From Macrothele yani (taxonomy: Eukaryota; Arthropoda; Arachnida; Araneae; Macrothelidae): DNA of 64,000 bases. Within the stretch, counting starts at the first letter, position 1, and each line of letters starts with the position of its first letter. This document shows positions 1 through 11,152 of the stretch, in pieces. The stretch spans positions 118,605,072-118,669,071 of the forward strand of contig CM076999.1 of the NCBI GenBank assembly GCA_039090855.1, in the 5' to 3' direction. Position numbers and translations under genes: made by a program. The notes under the pieces were generated by a model that did not search any database, was not told where the DNA came from, and saw only the letters and a program-made list of their open reading frames with translations.

Positions 1-790
1 CGAATTACTAGTGCCGAAACACGTGATCCTTCAGATATAACAGCGGAAATCCACGCCAGATTAACTTCAGTCTCAAATGAAATGACATCCTACTACATCT
101 GTCGCAGAACAAAAAGGCTATTATGTAGAACATTAGGGTTCTCCCATCATCAAGACAGATAGCAATAGCTTCCTGCGAACAAGACCACGACATGATCGAT
201 CTAGGATGATCATGTTATTACTTTCTTCAGCAGGCTGGCTTTGCGACAGCTCAGCAGAGAGCGAGACGGGGAGGTAAGGGGGGAACAAAGGGTTAGGGAG
301 GAGATGAACACGTATCGGATTCCTCGTATGACGATTAGGACTTTGCGTGCGTTGTTAAAACACCAATGCCGTGCATTGTGAAAGTACATCGCGTGGCAAT
401 TCAACAGCCATGATTGCTTTTCTTTCACGACTTATCGATGGTATGCATCTTTCAAGGCCCACTATCGAAATCCCATCCACTGTGAACAAACCCTATTAAA
501 TAATGCAGGTACTAAGATACATCTCAAAAACTCTTTCTCAAGGCTGAAATATTGCGAAAAGGAAGGAAACAAGGGGAGCATGAATAGTAGAAGTAGCCGC
601 TGTACTTAAAACATAAACTGAGGATGTGTAATTACTGTATTTATTTCAGAATACAATACGTACGTCCATGTATAAGATGTCACATAAGCTGTTAAAGAAA
701 ATCAATAACTTTTGAACTGTGTTGCAGAGAAAGCTCTAAGAAAAAGTCAATGAACCAAAACCTTTTTCGGTTTCATTGTCATTTCGAAAA
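1..790. other. Unassigned sequence
   Basis: I see no recognisable gene, transposase, repeat boundary or RNA here. Short open frames on both strands have no recognisable domain or motif and read like chance frames. Confidence 0.5.
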
Positions 791-799
791 AAAGTACTT

Positions 800-1272
800 A
801 ATATACTTAGAGTACACCGTGAAAAAAATTCTGAAATTTGCGCGTCATTTTCCGTGATTCCATTCGGGAATTAACGAAGCATATTGCTGATTCGACGTTT
901 CCGTGAAATGCAAGAAAAACAATCTGAATTTCACGGATTTTCCATACGTGAACTGACAGCATTATTACACTGGAAAAATTATGTGATGTGAATTCACGGA
1001 AAATTCCTGACAACATTTCGGTTTTCAAAAGTTTCCGTTTTTTCGAACTTCAGTATTCTGACAGATTTTTCGTAGTCAGGTTTACTTCAGAAAAGTCATT
1101 TTCGGGGTTTTCCGTACTTATGCAGAAATTTTGCAAAATTTTAGATTCTGAATTTTTCAGCCCTTTTACCAGAAATTCTTCTTTCCTGACATACTTTAAA
1201 CGAATCCTTTCCCTTTTAGCTCCAGGCGGGTTTCGAACCGGGTCCATCTTCAACAGCATAGCTGACAACTAA
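800..1272. repeat. AT-rich dispersed repeat related to the 5.7-6.1 kb MITE
   Basis: The stretch repeats short CACGGAAAA-like motifs in both orientations. Bases 849-876 (TTTCCGTGATTCCATTC followed by a run to TTAAC) resemble 6061-6086 (TTGCCGTGACTCCATTC to TTAAC), so it probably contains a diverged member of the MITE family annotated at 5749-6123. Bases 1218-1262 contain a B-box-like GGTTTCGAACC motif, which is too little to call a tRNA or SINE. The open frames on both strands have no recognisable domain. Confidence 0.35.
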
Positions 1273-1790
1273 ATTTAATGAAAAACCAGAAGATTGCAAA
1301 AAAAAAAAAAAAATCCAGAAGATTGCATCATAATCAGGAAGATTTTTCTGACGTTATAAAATGTCCACACGGAGCTAAAACTCTATATCTTGTTTTGCAA
1401 TAGTTACACACGAATTTTTACATGCACTTCAACAAAACAAGAGAAAGATTAGTAAAGAAGTCCATTTTGCATAATTTACTAGATTTTGAAACACTCCATT
1501 CATACATGTCAGCAAGAAAAACATTCTATTCTTTTGGATACCTACGCAGAATTTCACCTTTTTTTCTTGCTCCTGTCTTTGTCTTTTTTTTTTTTTTTTT
1601 TTCATACGTGCCAGGGTATTGGGCATTTTTTGTTTTTGATTTCTTAAAAAGTACCCGGCCACTTTCAATGTCCCCATTTTTTTCTTTTCAAAGCTATACC
1701 GTTTTCTTCTGTTTTATTTAACATTATAAGGGGCACACACCTGCTTCTGAAGTTGAGAAACGCTAAGTGGAGCTAACATCTTTTTTTTTT
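1273..1790. other. Unassigned low-complexity sequence
   Basis: The stretch holds a poly-A run near 1300, a T run near 1590 and otherwise AT-rich sequence. I see no gene, RNA or element boundary. Confidence 0.45.
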
Positions 1791-2080
1791 CTAGTTTTCC
1801 TCAAACACCAATAGGAATCCTGCAGTAAATGTAATAAGTGCCTACACAGACTGGGAGTAGGTCACGTGGTTTTTAGAACCCATTAACAAGTGTTAGGATC
1901 TTCTTTTTCTAGTTTTCCTCAAACACCAATAGGAATCCTGCAGTAAATGTAACAAGTGCCTACACAGACTGGGAGTAGATCACGGTGGTCTTTAGAACCC
2001 ATTAACAACAAGTGTTAGGATCTTCTTTTTCTAGTTTTCCTCAAACACCAATAGGAATCCTACAGTAAATGTAATAAGTG
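1791..2080. repeat. Tandem repeat, ~120-bp monomer, left part
   Basis: The monomer begins CTAGTTTTCCTCAAACACC at 1791, 1909 and 2031, giving unit lengths of 118 and 122 bp. The third unit stops at 2080, exactly where the hAT-like element begins, and resumes at 4557 on the other side. The first two units supply the uninterrupted version of the insertion site (GTAATAAGTGCCTACACAG). Confidence 0.85.
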
Positions 2081-2328
2081 CAGGGATCATAGCATACTTC
2101 TGGAAAATTTTAGGTTGGAATTTTAGGAATTTTTAGAAAAATTTTAGGAAAATTTTAGGAGTGTATTTCAATAAAAACTAGATGTATATTTGTATACATC
2201 TAGTAAAACAACTTTGTATACATTGTAAAGAGTTTGCTTCACACCCTTCAACCATATATACTGATAGACTGCGCATGACATCAAAATTTCTGGCTCCAAC
2301 ATAAAATCACATGACAACAGTCAAAAAG

Positions 2329-2401
2329 ATGGGTTACACCTGCTGTGCTTATGGTTGCTCTGAGCGATATAGTAAAGAAAGTTCTATGATTTTTCATGGG
2401 T
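2329..2401 (+). pseudogene. THAP-domain-like first exon inside the hAT-like element
   Basis: An ATG opens a 24-residue frame beginning MGYTCCAYGCSERYSKESS and ending MIFHG. This is the pattern of the N-terminal half of a THAP zinc finger: clustered Cys, a basic Tyr-Ser-Lys stretch, then a hydrophobic residue followed by Phe-His. The frame meets GGTAAGAAAC at about 2399, which resembles a 5' splice site, so it is plausibly a first exon. I did not find the second half (the C-terminal Cys-His pair) downstream. THAP domains act in sequence-specific DNA binding and occur in several DNA transposon classes. It may equally be a captured host exon. Confidence 0.5.
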
Positions 2402-3159
2402 AAGAAACGAATTAAATACCTAAGTCAATAAAGTTCAATTATTTAACCAGAAACTTGCAGCTATTGATATAAAAATATAGTAACTTAAGAAAAAAAAATG
2501 GAATGCAGGTTCCAAATTCTTCGCAAATGTTCATCACATTATAAATCACAAAATGTAAACAACCCGTTCATGCATGTATATAGCTCATAAGTAAACTTAC
2601 CTGAAGAGTTTTCATTATATATGAGGCGCATTCACATAATACACCGAAAACACTGAAGTTCTGCAATGTAAATTAGTAATCATAACAGCATTTTTACACG
2701 AAATTTGGAGTCTGATGATGACGTGCCCAATGTTTGAGCCATGGCGGCTTTGATGCAGCTATTGCCAATGCGCAGTCCATTAGTATATATGGTCGAAGTT
2801 CACACCCAAATTTTTTGCATAACGTCTAATGTCTAAAGTTTAAGTATGATTTACTTCTAATGTTCAGTTCTTATCTTTTCACGTGTTATTATCATATTCA
2901 AGTATATTTACCACATTCAAGTTTCACTTTGAACATTAATATGCTGTTTAACCAGAAGCAATTCACGATTTTCACAGAAAGTTTTCAGGTTTCACATTAA
3001 ATTACAATATCCTAAAAAGGTAATTGAAAACCAAGAACTATGTACAATTGTTCACTGAATTACTTTTTTCATATTATTGTTTTAACCTTTTCCTGATACG
3101 CCTATCTTTTTCTGCTTCCACCACAACTAATTTACTTTGTTTTCTTTATTTCAGCTGAA

Positions 3160-3688
3160 CCTTGTATGATCAAGTTAGAGGCAACTGCTATTTCAACAGT
3201 ATTTTGTTTTTCTACAGCTTTTCGCATTCTTTCTGTTCCCTCTTGAATTACTGCTAGGGAGGCTTCTTTATCTTTTTAAGACTATTTATTTCTGCATCAT
3301 TTTCTTTTATTTTGTCATCAAACTCAGCTTTTCTTTTTTTCTCTAGCTGCTTTTCCTTATTTTCCCTCTCTTTCTGCTTCCTTTCTTTACCTTTTTTGAT
3401 TCTTCTTCCTTCAGCTTATCAACATACTCTTTATAAAATTTATGTGAATCACGAACACTATTTAACAAATTTATTGTTATGGGAATTTCTTGTTATGGGA
3501 ACTTTTTTTTCTTTATGATGCGCTTTTACTTGTGAAAAGCCACTATTAGAAATATTGAAAATTTCTGAACACAATATACACTTAGCAGAAAATATTGTTT
3601 CAGTTGCAGAACACCATTCTTTCAACTTCACTCCGTCCAATTCTTTGGCGAGCCACGCATCTTGAAATTTCGTTTTGGATTTAGGCAT
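3160..3688 (-). pseudogene. BED-type zinc finger plus coiled-coil frame
   Basis: On the minus strand a frame starting MPKSKTKFQDAWL at 3688 continues through a Cys-x2-Cys pair (CILC) and a Ser-Asn-Ser-Gly-Phe-Ser turn to a His-containing helix. This is the layout of the BED-like fingers found at the N-terminus of hAT transposases and related proteins. The frame stops at 3458. A neighbouring frame continues as a Lys/Glu-rich probable coiled coil (YKEYVDKLKEEESKK onward) to about 3160, so the gene is broken by frameshifts. No hAT catalytic block follows. A BED-finger accessory protein is an alternative to a transposase N-terminus. Confidence 0.55.
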
Positions 3689-4556
3689 CTTAAACACTTG
3701 TATTACTAACCAGAAAATGAAAGGGAAGTACAAAAACACGTTCCAATATTGCAAAACCAGACAACTTCCCGAAATTTGGCTGCGAGGATGTCAGAAGATA
3801 TGAAAAAAAAAAAAAAAAAAAAAAGCAGGTCACCACTAGAGAACTGAACCTGCACACAGCACAGAGAACACCATAAAAGACGTAAAACCAGAAACTATCA
3901 TACGCATCTCACGCAAGTTCAGTCAAAGCGAGTCGGAGCCGAGATATATTGCGCATCGAAGGTCGCTGTCGCCGACGCATGATCGAAGGTCAATGATCAC
4001 GTGCTCTACTGCCTGCCAAGATAACTCAGCTACCATCCCATCGTCATTACCGGAGGTTACGGAAGAAGACCACATGTTTCCTCTTTGCTTCCACCCACCT
4101 GCGGTTTACAATAACAAAACATCAGCAGAAAAAGAGGAGGTTCCACAAGGCATGTACAAAAATAAAGTACGATCTTCTGCGTGCCACGGAGTTCGTCTGC
4201 AAAGCGCAAACCAGGGGTGAAAATGACCCCTCCCCTTTTCCCTTAGATCTCTTGTTACTCTCGAAAACTGTTCGAAGGCAAAAAAATGGAACGCCCGCCC
4301 CGAAGCAAGTGCATCTCGATGGCGTCATTTTTCCTCCCTTCAGCAGCACAGCATATAGGCTGTGTTTCTACAATAACAGGTCTTTTTACCTTACCGTAAT
4401 GGTAAATTTATTGGCGTTAATAACGGTTGTTTTTAATAAAAATAAGCTTACGAAAATTTTAGGATGAATAGCAAATTTTAGGTCTAATTTTAGGAATTTA
4501 AGGAGGGTCACAAAATATTAGGAATTTTAGGAATTTTAGGACGAATGCGATCCCTG

Positions 4557-4623
4557 TAAGTGCCTACACAGACTGGGAGTAGCTCACAGTTGTCTTTGGA
4601 ACTCATTAACAAGTGTTAGGATC
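4557..4623. repeat. Tandem ~120-bp repeat, right part resumed after insertion
   Basis: After the 6-bp duplication TAAGTG, the third monomer resumes (GCCTACACAGACTGGGAG) and ends at about 4623 (GTGTTAGGATCTT). It then joins a different repeat, annotated next. Confidence 0.8.
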
Positions 4624-4818
4624 TTGAAAACATGAAAATAAACTTTACACAGATGTTTAAAAACATTATTTCACTGATATTTTCGATTTCCATAGCATAC
4701 TCGATGTTTTTCGTCGTCCGTAGCGGACCAACGATTTCTAAAGCATACTCGATGTTTTCCGTCGTGAGTAAAGGACCGACGATTTGCACAGTAACTACGT
4801 AAAATCCGCAGTACTTGG
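4624..4818. repeat. MITE-like repeat with internal 48-bp duplication
   Basis: The segment starting TCTTGAAAACATG shares its sequence order with 40888-41030 (dispersed copy). Its right end, CAGTACTTGGAGTCTCT, resembles the right terminus of the hAT-like element at 61242-63117 (GTAGTACTTGGCATCTCTG). Internally AGCATACTCGATGTTTT occurs at 4694 and 4742, a 48-bp tandem duplication. It is probably a short non-autonomous relative of that hAT-like family. Confidence 0.5.
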
Positions 4819-5735
4819 AGTCTCTAAATTTTCCTTTCCACCGCATGATCATATTCAGCGTCAAGCGGAACGGTGTGCGAAGAATTTACTGGGCCGAAGA
4901 CCCGACGATGACGGAGGCACACGAGGGTTCTGGCGCACAATGGCGCAAAATTAGCATCTCTGTTATATACTTTATTCATAGGGATATTTTTAACAAAAAT
5001 ACAGAAAATTTTAAAATCCGGAAGAAAAGTTCTTCTGGCCGGAAAACCGAAAGACTGTATAAAAAATTGACAAAGTTTCGGAAAATCCGGAAGAGTTGGC
5101 AGGTATGCAACAGTAGCCACGTGTGCTACCGTCCACCCAGAAAGGCACGTAATGCACAGTCACGTATAAGGTTGAACTTCCAATCGCTTGATGATGAAAC
5201 ATGCTTTTCCTTTAACGCAAGTGAATTAGTCATTTTATTTTCTGCTGGAACTTATTATTTTTCTAAATGGGTTTGTAATAATTTTATTTATTTTTTCTGT
5301 AGGAGGACTTATTACAAATTACGTGTTTTTTTCATCGTGATTTTCTGAAGCAACAGAATGCTTTGGAACTTGAGATCTTAAACTGACAATGACATTCAAT
5401 TATGTTTAAGAAAAGGTTAAATGCACTGCTTTATAATATTATTCCACGAAACTTCTAAATATAAAAACCAATCTTGATAGCTACAATAGCTTTAATCTGA
5501 AGCAGTCAATACACTGATACCTAGACATCATACAATCACCTGTACGATAATTTAAGTACCAGGTTTCTCACAGAAGTGCAATAGCTGGTGCACAAAATGG
5601 GAGAGAGGGGAAGTAATATCCGGTGCCACAATAATCCAAATTTCATGCGATATGCTATCCGTAATATCCGATTTCGCTTCAGATGATTGAAATTTAATGA
5701 TTAATCAAATTTCAAGTATTCCCACAAATTGCTGT
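4819..5735. other. Unassigned AT-rich sequence
   Basis: A 177-codon open frame covers 4815-5348 on the plus strand, but its translation has no recognisable domain and low-complexity composition, so I do not call it a gene. A run of AAAATCCGGAAGA-like motifs near 5000-5100 suggests an old repeat. Confidence 0.4.
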
Positions 5736-5748
5736 GAGAAATTTTTGT

Positions 5749-6123
5749 CATGTGGATATGGAAAAAAGTGAGAACAGAATTTTCCTGTTAATATACAAAA
5801 GGAATTGTGAAATGGTTTCCGAAAATAAAAAAATTCATGGCGCACGAAAAATCAGTGAAATTCAGGTATTTTTCCAGTCATTTCACAAACAATATACTTC
5901 ATTAAATCATGAAAGAAATTGCATAAAACGGCTTGTGAATTTTAGATTTTTTTTTTTTTTACAGTGTACTGTTTATCTTTTTCCAGTAAACAACGGAAAT
6001 TTGTTGTTTCTTGGATTTTTTTTATTTGTTATTGAAAAAACCTGAATTTTCATGGAACCTTGCCGTGACTCCATTCATACATTAACGGAAAAATTCTGTT
6101 CTCATTTTTTTCATCCCTACATG
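5749..6123. mobile_element. MITE with ~40-bp terminal inverted repeats
   Basis: The left end CATGTGGATATGGAAAAAAG continues through GAGAACAGAATTTTCCTGTTAA. The right end, read on the opposite strand, is CATGTAGGGATGAAAAAAAT followed by GAGAACAGAATTTTTCCGTTAA, so about 40 bp are inverted with few mismatches. The interior is AT-rich and non-coding. Similarity extends a few bases beyond the stated ends, so the borders are approximate. No clear target duplication was seen and the superfamily is not assigned. Confidence 0.65.
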
Positions 6124-6139
6124 ACGGAGAATTTCCTAT

Positions 6140-6549
6140 TATAAGAGCGGTTCTTGGGAAAAGTTAAAGAGGTGTGACTAACCATTAAACTTCAATTCAA
6201 CAGTTTTGCTGGATCACTCATCAGTCACACTACTTTAAGTTGTAACTGCCAAAGCCCTGCTTAAACTCTTTCGGTGGCAACATGTACCTTTGTCTGTCAG
6301 TGGACTGACAGAAAAGGATGATGAGATTCGGCTCACATCTTGCTTCACAGAAGTCACAGTCGGACATTCTACCAACTGAATGACACTGGCAAAGGCTTAA
6401 CTTGCAGTTTTGACATGTGTGTCAGCTCTGAGATAAGTATGTCACACTGGTTATGAGGTCCTCTAGCTAGATCGGATATCATGGATTGCATACCACATGA
6501 TAATCTTTTTGTGGCAAAAGATATTCCTCCCCAGTTTGTGGACATTCTA
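6140..6549. other. Unassigned sequence
   Basis: No domain, RNA or repeat boundary is recognised between the MITE and the next transposon. Confidence 0.4.
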
Positions 6550-7954
6550 CAAAGTGTTTTAAAAGGGGGTATACAACTTTGAAAGACAATAAAAAGGAAA
6601 AATTAACAGATGAACAACTAGGCTTATCATGAAAACATAGAGTAACACTTGAAGTTTCAACACAGAGAGTCAAATTTCAATGTGACTGCCTCCAGTAATT
6701 CTGGAGATATCACATCTGTAATCAATTTCCTGCCACATGTGGCATAGCATATCAGGCGTAACAGCAGAAATGGCGGCAGTAATTCTTGTATGCAGCTCAC
6801 TGATATTGGTTGGTAGTGGTGATACACGGAGACACGGTCTTTAGCAAAACCAAACAAGAAAAAATCTAGCAGTGTAAGGTCGGAGGAAGGAGGTGGCTAT
6901 GCTACAGGTGCACCTCTACCAATCCACCTACTTGGAAAACAGGTTTCTTGGTACGACCTTATGTTGCTTAGGCAAAGCGGAGGTGCTTCATCTTGCTGGA
7001 AGTGTAAGCATCCATTGTGGTCACCGTTGTGTAATTGCGGGATGAGGTACTGTTGCAGCATGTCGAGATACACAATACCAGTAATGGTGGAGTCAGCAAA
7101 AAGAAGGGCCCATACACTTTCTTCATGCTCATGGCGCAAAAAACATTAACTTTTGGGCTGTAACGAACATGTTCTATGGTGGTGTTTGGATACCAGTAAC
7201 AGTGGACTCAGCAAAAAGAAGGGTCCATAAATTCCAAAATATTCGGACTCTTCTCATTTCCAAATTCTGCAGTTATGGGTGTTGACTTGATCACTTACGT
7301 GAAAAGTGCACTTGTCACTGAAAATGATCATCTCCAGAAAGTTTTCATTTTCTTCTATCTGACTGATCATTTCAGTACAGAAATCTTTGCGTATCTTACC
7401 ATCATCTGTTTTGGGCTGGTGCTCGAGGGTAAATTTGTACAGCTTGAAATGCAGACGATGTTGCAAAATGTACCACACAGTCATGTGCGGAATGCCAGTT
7501 TCCTGAGACAAACGTCTTGTTGACTTTCGAGCACCTCTAAAGGAGTTCTCACACACTTTGTCCACAACAGCATTGGAGGCACGTGGCAGACTGCTTGCCA
7601 TTGGATGATGAACAGAATAGCCTGTTCCCACAAAATTATTGTGCCACACATAGATTGCATGCCTACTCGGGAATTTCTTTACCATATTGGCTGCGAAAAT
7701 TCCTCTGAATTTGTGCCGCAGTAATTGTTTCCTCAAACCAAAACACACAACGTGTTCACTCTGCACCTTCAAAAGTTGAAATTTCGAAAGCATTTGACGT
7801 GGAACCCCCTCCTGTGGCAGAATTAGGCACTCCAGTGATGTGGCAGAAACTTGCTGTGTTTCACTACATCATGCGACTGACTCAGCTTCTGTATGTCTTC
7901 CGAGTTACTCTCTGTACCCCTGCAAAGTTCTATACTCCCTTTTGAAACACACTG
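6550..7954 (-). mobile_element. IS630-Tc1-mariner superfamily element (D,D,D type)
   Basis: Imperfect terminal inverted repeats of about 35 bp border the element: left CAAAGTGTTTTAAAAGGGGG, right (opposite strand) CAGTGTGTTTCAAAAGGGAG. Both are flanked by TA (6548-6549 and 7955-7956). The transposase lies on the minus strand. The total of ~1.4 kb fits a simple one-gene element. Confidence 0.8.
6700..7793 (-). pseudogene. Broken transposase of the 6.5-kb element
   Basis: The N-terminal part (7254-7793) contains helix-turn-helix sequence (RRLSQETGIPHMTVWYILQ) followed by the first catalytic block, FSDKCTFHVSDQVNTHN, where relatives usually have a Glu after the Asp. After a break, 6897-7139 carries the second block, LHFQQDEAPP, and RWIGRGAPV. 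After an in-frame stop, a third block reads SDLTLLDFFLFG, and the protein ends near 6700 with GGSHIEI in a shifted frame. At least one frameshift and one stop separate the parts, so no active enzyme is encoded. The family resembles transposases common in insect genomes; a relic of the same type lies at 19020-19740. Confidence 0.75.
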
Positions 7955-7956
7955 TA

Positions 7957-8335
7957 TTGAATAGTGTCATCATAAGAAACCAGGTATTTGAAGTGTCATA
8001 CAAGTGATTGCATGATGTCTATTTTTCAGTCTGTAGACCCCTTAACTCAAAAGCAATAATAGATATCAAGAAAAAATTTCATATTTAGGGAGTTTGTGAA
8101 GTAAAAATTGAAAGTCATTGTTACTTCAAAAAAAAAAAAAGAATGTGAGTTCAAAACATTCTGCTGCTTCGGAAAAATCATTATAAAAAAATCAGCTGTG
8201 TGATAATTTTAAGGTAAAAAGTTATTATAAACATGTTCAGAAGTTGAACAACAAGCTTCTACAAAAAACTAGAATGGCTAACTAACCTGCATTCATAGCA
8301 AAACAAAAACAACAACAACAACAACAACAAAACTT
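7957..8335. other. Spacer with (CAA)n microsatellite
   Basis: No gene is seen. Bases 8301-8332 are a CAA microsatellite, AACAACAACAACAACAAC, directly abutting the 3' end of the minus-strand PLE copy. It may be the PLE target or a tail-like addition. Confidence 0.6.
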
Positions 8336-8486
8336 TTACTAATCTAAAACAACTATTATGGGAATTTTACTAGGAAATTTTTTCATTTAAATTGCAAATT
8401 TTCGGAGAAAACTCTTCTCCTTCTTCAGGCTGTCTTGTTGTTGTCACTTATTCCTGTCACTATCGCGGTTACGGTTAACCTTGACG

Positions 8487-9246
8487 GTTTAGGTTATTTT
8501 TCAACAAATCCTGCCAGATGCTAGGCAGGGAAAATCCTTTGCAGCCATTGATGATGGAATTTTGATTTTTCTCAATTTCTATTCCTTCTTTCAGCTTTCT
8601 TTTTGAAAATTGCTTTGGAAACTGATGACTTTAAGGGAATTCCAATCCATGCTGTGCCCAGTTTCTCTAACATGCCTATCTAATCCAGTCTTGTTGGAGC
8701 AATTTTTTATAGCTGCTTTATGCTCTGCTATATGAGTTTCTAGTCTGCGACCTGTTTCACCTATGTAAGATAGTCCACAACTACATTTTACTTCACAGAC
8801 TACTCCTTGCATTTTTAAAATATCTTCTTCTCTTTGAACTAGTTTAGGGAAATTTTTTTTAACTTTGTTCTCTAAACTTGGAGCTAGCCTAATATCGTAC
8901 TTCTTACTAATTCTCTTTAAAGACTCAAATAAACCTTTGTGATAAGAAATTTTTCTAGTGAATTTTACTTGTTGCTTTTGCGGGTTCTTCGTACCATTAA
9001 AATTCAGAAGCTCCTCAATTTCTTCTTTAGGATAGTTATTCTCTGCAAGTATGACTTTAAGTTCTTTATAGGCTTCTTTTTTATCTGCTGTAGAAACTAT
9101 TTTATTAATTTTTTCTAAAAACTGACTTGCTACATTTTTCTTAATAGAAACTGGATGATAGGAATTGAAATCCAGTAGTCTGTTAGTATTCATTGGTTTT
9201 TTATACCAACTAGTGAGGAATTTTTCATCTTCATAATAGATAGTAA
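8487..9246 (-). pseudogene. PLE1 C-terminal part: linker and GIY-YIG endonuclease
   Basis: This minus-strand frame holds the end of the RT thumb/linker (YYEDEKFLTSWYKKPMNT) and then the GIY-YIG endonuclease block, CSCGLSYIGETGRRLETHIAE, with the downstream His and Glu residues (HKAAIKN, RHVRETGHSMDW). A PLE of this type uses the endonuclease to nick target DNA for primed reverse transcription. The frame breaks near 8591 (FQKES, where the sister copy reads FQKRKLKEG) and can be followed out of frame to about 8487. Confidence 0.85.
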
Positions 9247-9248
9247 TA

Positions 9249-10759
9249 CACTGCCGGACAATTGCTAAGGACGGATGACAATAGCAACGATAGCAACCAT
9301 AAAATGGAAGACAGGAAAACGTGGAAATTAGCATATGTGCGGGATACAGTAAGACGTGTTGTGCGTATGGAAATTTTGAATTGCCGAACTTGTTCGTGAC
9401 GTCATAGCGCTGATAAGAGATATAAAGGATTTGACGCGTATTGACCGTTGTTGTTCAAACGCAAATTTGAAAGGGAAAGAATCAATTGACGAACTTGCAA
9501 TTTTCAGTATGTCTTCCCGACATCACCTAGATGATTTTACGTGTGGCCGTATTGACGAAGGGCGAAAAATAACAGATGTTGCCAGGGAGTTCGACATCAG
9601 CCACAGTGTTGTTTCAAGGCTTTGGAAATCATTTCAAACAAATGGAGAGTGTAGCAAACATCACGGGGGAGGTCATGTTCGCAGTACGACACCTGCAGAA
9701 GATCGGTACATAGTGCTATCAACAAAAAGACACCGGCGCAGCACAGCTAGTGAGGTAGCAAATCAGTTTATGGCTGCTACTGGCAAGCGGATCTCCCGAA
9801 AAACTGTCGCCAGACGTTTGCATGAAGGAGGACTATACGCCCGCCGTCCTGTTATGTGCATCCCATTGTCCAGACGTCACCGTACCGCCCGTTTGCAATG
9901 GTGCCATCAACATTGCAATTAGACTGATAACGAATGGTCTGCTGTCCTCTTCTCACATGAGAGTAGATATAGTCTATCGTCTGACTGTCGACGACAACTG
10001 ATCTGGCGTGATAGTGGTACTGCATATTGTCCAGCAAACATACAGGAAAGGGACCGATATCCGACATGTAGTGTCACGGTATTGGCTGGCATCATGATCA
10101 ATGGCCGTACGTCCCTCTATGTGCTTCCAACTGGGACTATGACTGGCTAACGATACATTAATGATGTTCTGCTACCTCATGTTCGCATGTTCCGTGGTGC
10201 TGTCGGTGATAGATTCATTTTCATGGACGACAACGCAACATGTCATCGAACAGTCGCTGTCCAGGAGTGTCTTGAGAGCGAGGATATTCAATGCCTCATA
10301 TGGCAAGCACGTTCTCCAGATCTGAATCCCATTGAAAATGTGTGGGATGCTTTGGGGAGGAGTCTTGCTGGTCGCCAATACCCTCCAATAAACAAGGACA
10401 CCCTCATCTGTGCACTGACAGAGGAATGGGATAAATTACCCCAACAGCTGCTTGACACGACATGTGGAATCCTTGCATCGCCCTCCATTGTGGCCATATC
10501 CCATATTGACATCTTACGTCGGAACGCCTGCGGACGGTAATTGCATTTTTTTCACGTTTACGTATTCTGCACAAAATGGCCTGTTTGTCCCTTGAACACG
10601 TTCCAAAGCCTTCTGGATTTCAGAGCACAATAAATTGTCTTTCTTGTAATGTCGTGGCATTCTGACATTATTTTATTTCACTTGGCATCCAACCACGCTT
10701 AACTTTTTTATGCGCTATATAGCCGTTTATGATCCGTCCTTAGCACATGTCCAGCAGTG
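9249..10759 (+). mobile_element. Tc1-like element nested in PLE1
   Basis: The ends CACTGCCGGACA and, inverted, CACTGCTGGACATGTGC continue to a shared GCTAAGGACGGA. TA duplications lie at 9247-9248 and 10760-10761. The plus-strand PLE copy near 15476 reads TTAGATATTACTATC, the unfilled site carrying a single TA. The length is 1,511 bp. Confidence 0.92.
9431..10540 (+). pseudogene. Tc1-like transposase with two in-frame stops (DD34E spacing)
   Basis: A single frame runs from 9431 to 10540 but is stopped by TAG at 9920-9922 and TAA at 10148-10150. The N-terminal part has two helix-turn-helix segments (DVAREFDISHSVVSRLWKSF and RISRKTVARRLHEGG). The first catalytic block between the stops reads LFSHESRYSL, so the usual Asp is His. 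The second block is FMDDNATCH. The third, SPDLNPIENVWD, follows with 34 residues between Asp and Glu, the Tc1 spacing. The loss of the first Asp plus the stops make this a dead copy. Confidence 0.88.
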
Positions 10760-10762
10760 TAT

Positions 10763-11141
10763 CTAAGAAGTTAATACTTCTTTCTTTTGAAGTTCAATAG
10801 TGAACTTAAGGGAATCATCTAATTCATTGAATGAGTCTAGAATTATTTCTGGAACAATTTCTGAGCTATCTATTATAAATAAGATGTCATCCATGTATCT
10901 GCTATATAAGCAGAAGTATGTGGGTTGTACAAGTATCTTTTCTTCTAGTTTTCCCACATAATAGTTAGCTAAGAGTGGGGAGAGTGGGGAGCCCATAGCT
11001 AGCCCCGATTTTTGAATGAAAAATGTTTTCCCAAATTGAAAGTAGTTGTTCTGCAAAGAGAAGGTAAGCATTTCAAAAATTCCAACTAATATGTTTTTTT
11101 CTTTGTTGTGAAAAACTACTAGGTCTGCCAAGTCTTCCACT
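10763..11141 (-). pseudogene. PLE1 reverse transcriptase core
   Basis: Between the Tc1 and LINE insertions the minus strand encodes RT motif B (QKSGLAMGSPLSPLLANYY) and motif C, RYMDDILF, with the catalytic Asp pair intact. This is the palm of the PLE RT. The frame is open, but it is cut off from the rest of the gene on both sides by insertions. Confidence 0.88.
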
Positions 11142-11152
11142 ATAAAGTCTAT

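Larger units (their letters stand above)
2081..4556. mobile_element. hAT-like element with 6-bp target duplication (TAAGTG)
   Basis: The ends are inverted: CAGGGATC at the left and GATCCCTG at the right. They are flanked by TAAGTG at 2075-2080 and 4557-4562. The insertion lies inside a tandem-repeat monomer whose intact neighbours show the empty site, so the boundaries are firm. Both subterminal regions carry multiple TTTTAGGA motifs in the same orientation. Inside lie a THAP-like first exon (plus strand) and a BED-finger/coiled-coil frame (minus strand). No DDE transposase core is recognisable, so the copy looks non-autonomous or heavily decayed. The superfamily rests on the CAG-type ends and the BED domain; the duplication is 6 bp, whereas hAT elements typically make 8. 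Confidence 0.75.

Noticed and set aside
1218..1262. tRNA-like segment with a B-box-like GGTTTCGAACC
   Set aside because: The motif is itself palindromic and isolated. No A box or stems are convincing.
988..1272. Overlapping 94- and 72-codon frames on opposite strands near 1.0-1.27 kb
   Set aside because: They are mirror readings of the same AT-rich repeat and carry no recognisable protein motif.
4815..5348. 177-codon plus-strand open frame as a gene
   Set aside because: No domain is recognisable, the composition is repetitive, and the frame overlaps a MITE-like repeat.
8301..8332. (CAA)n run as the tail of the PLE
   Set aside because: It directly abuts the 3' end of the minus copy, but the plus copy ends without it, so it could equally be the target. 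I keep it as a microsatellite.
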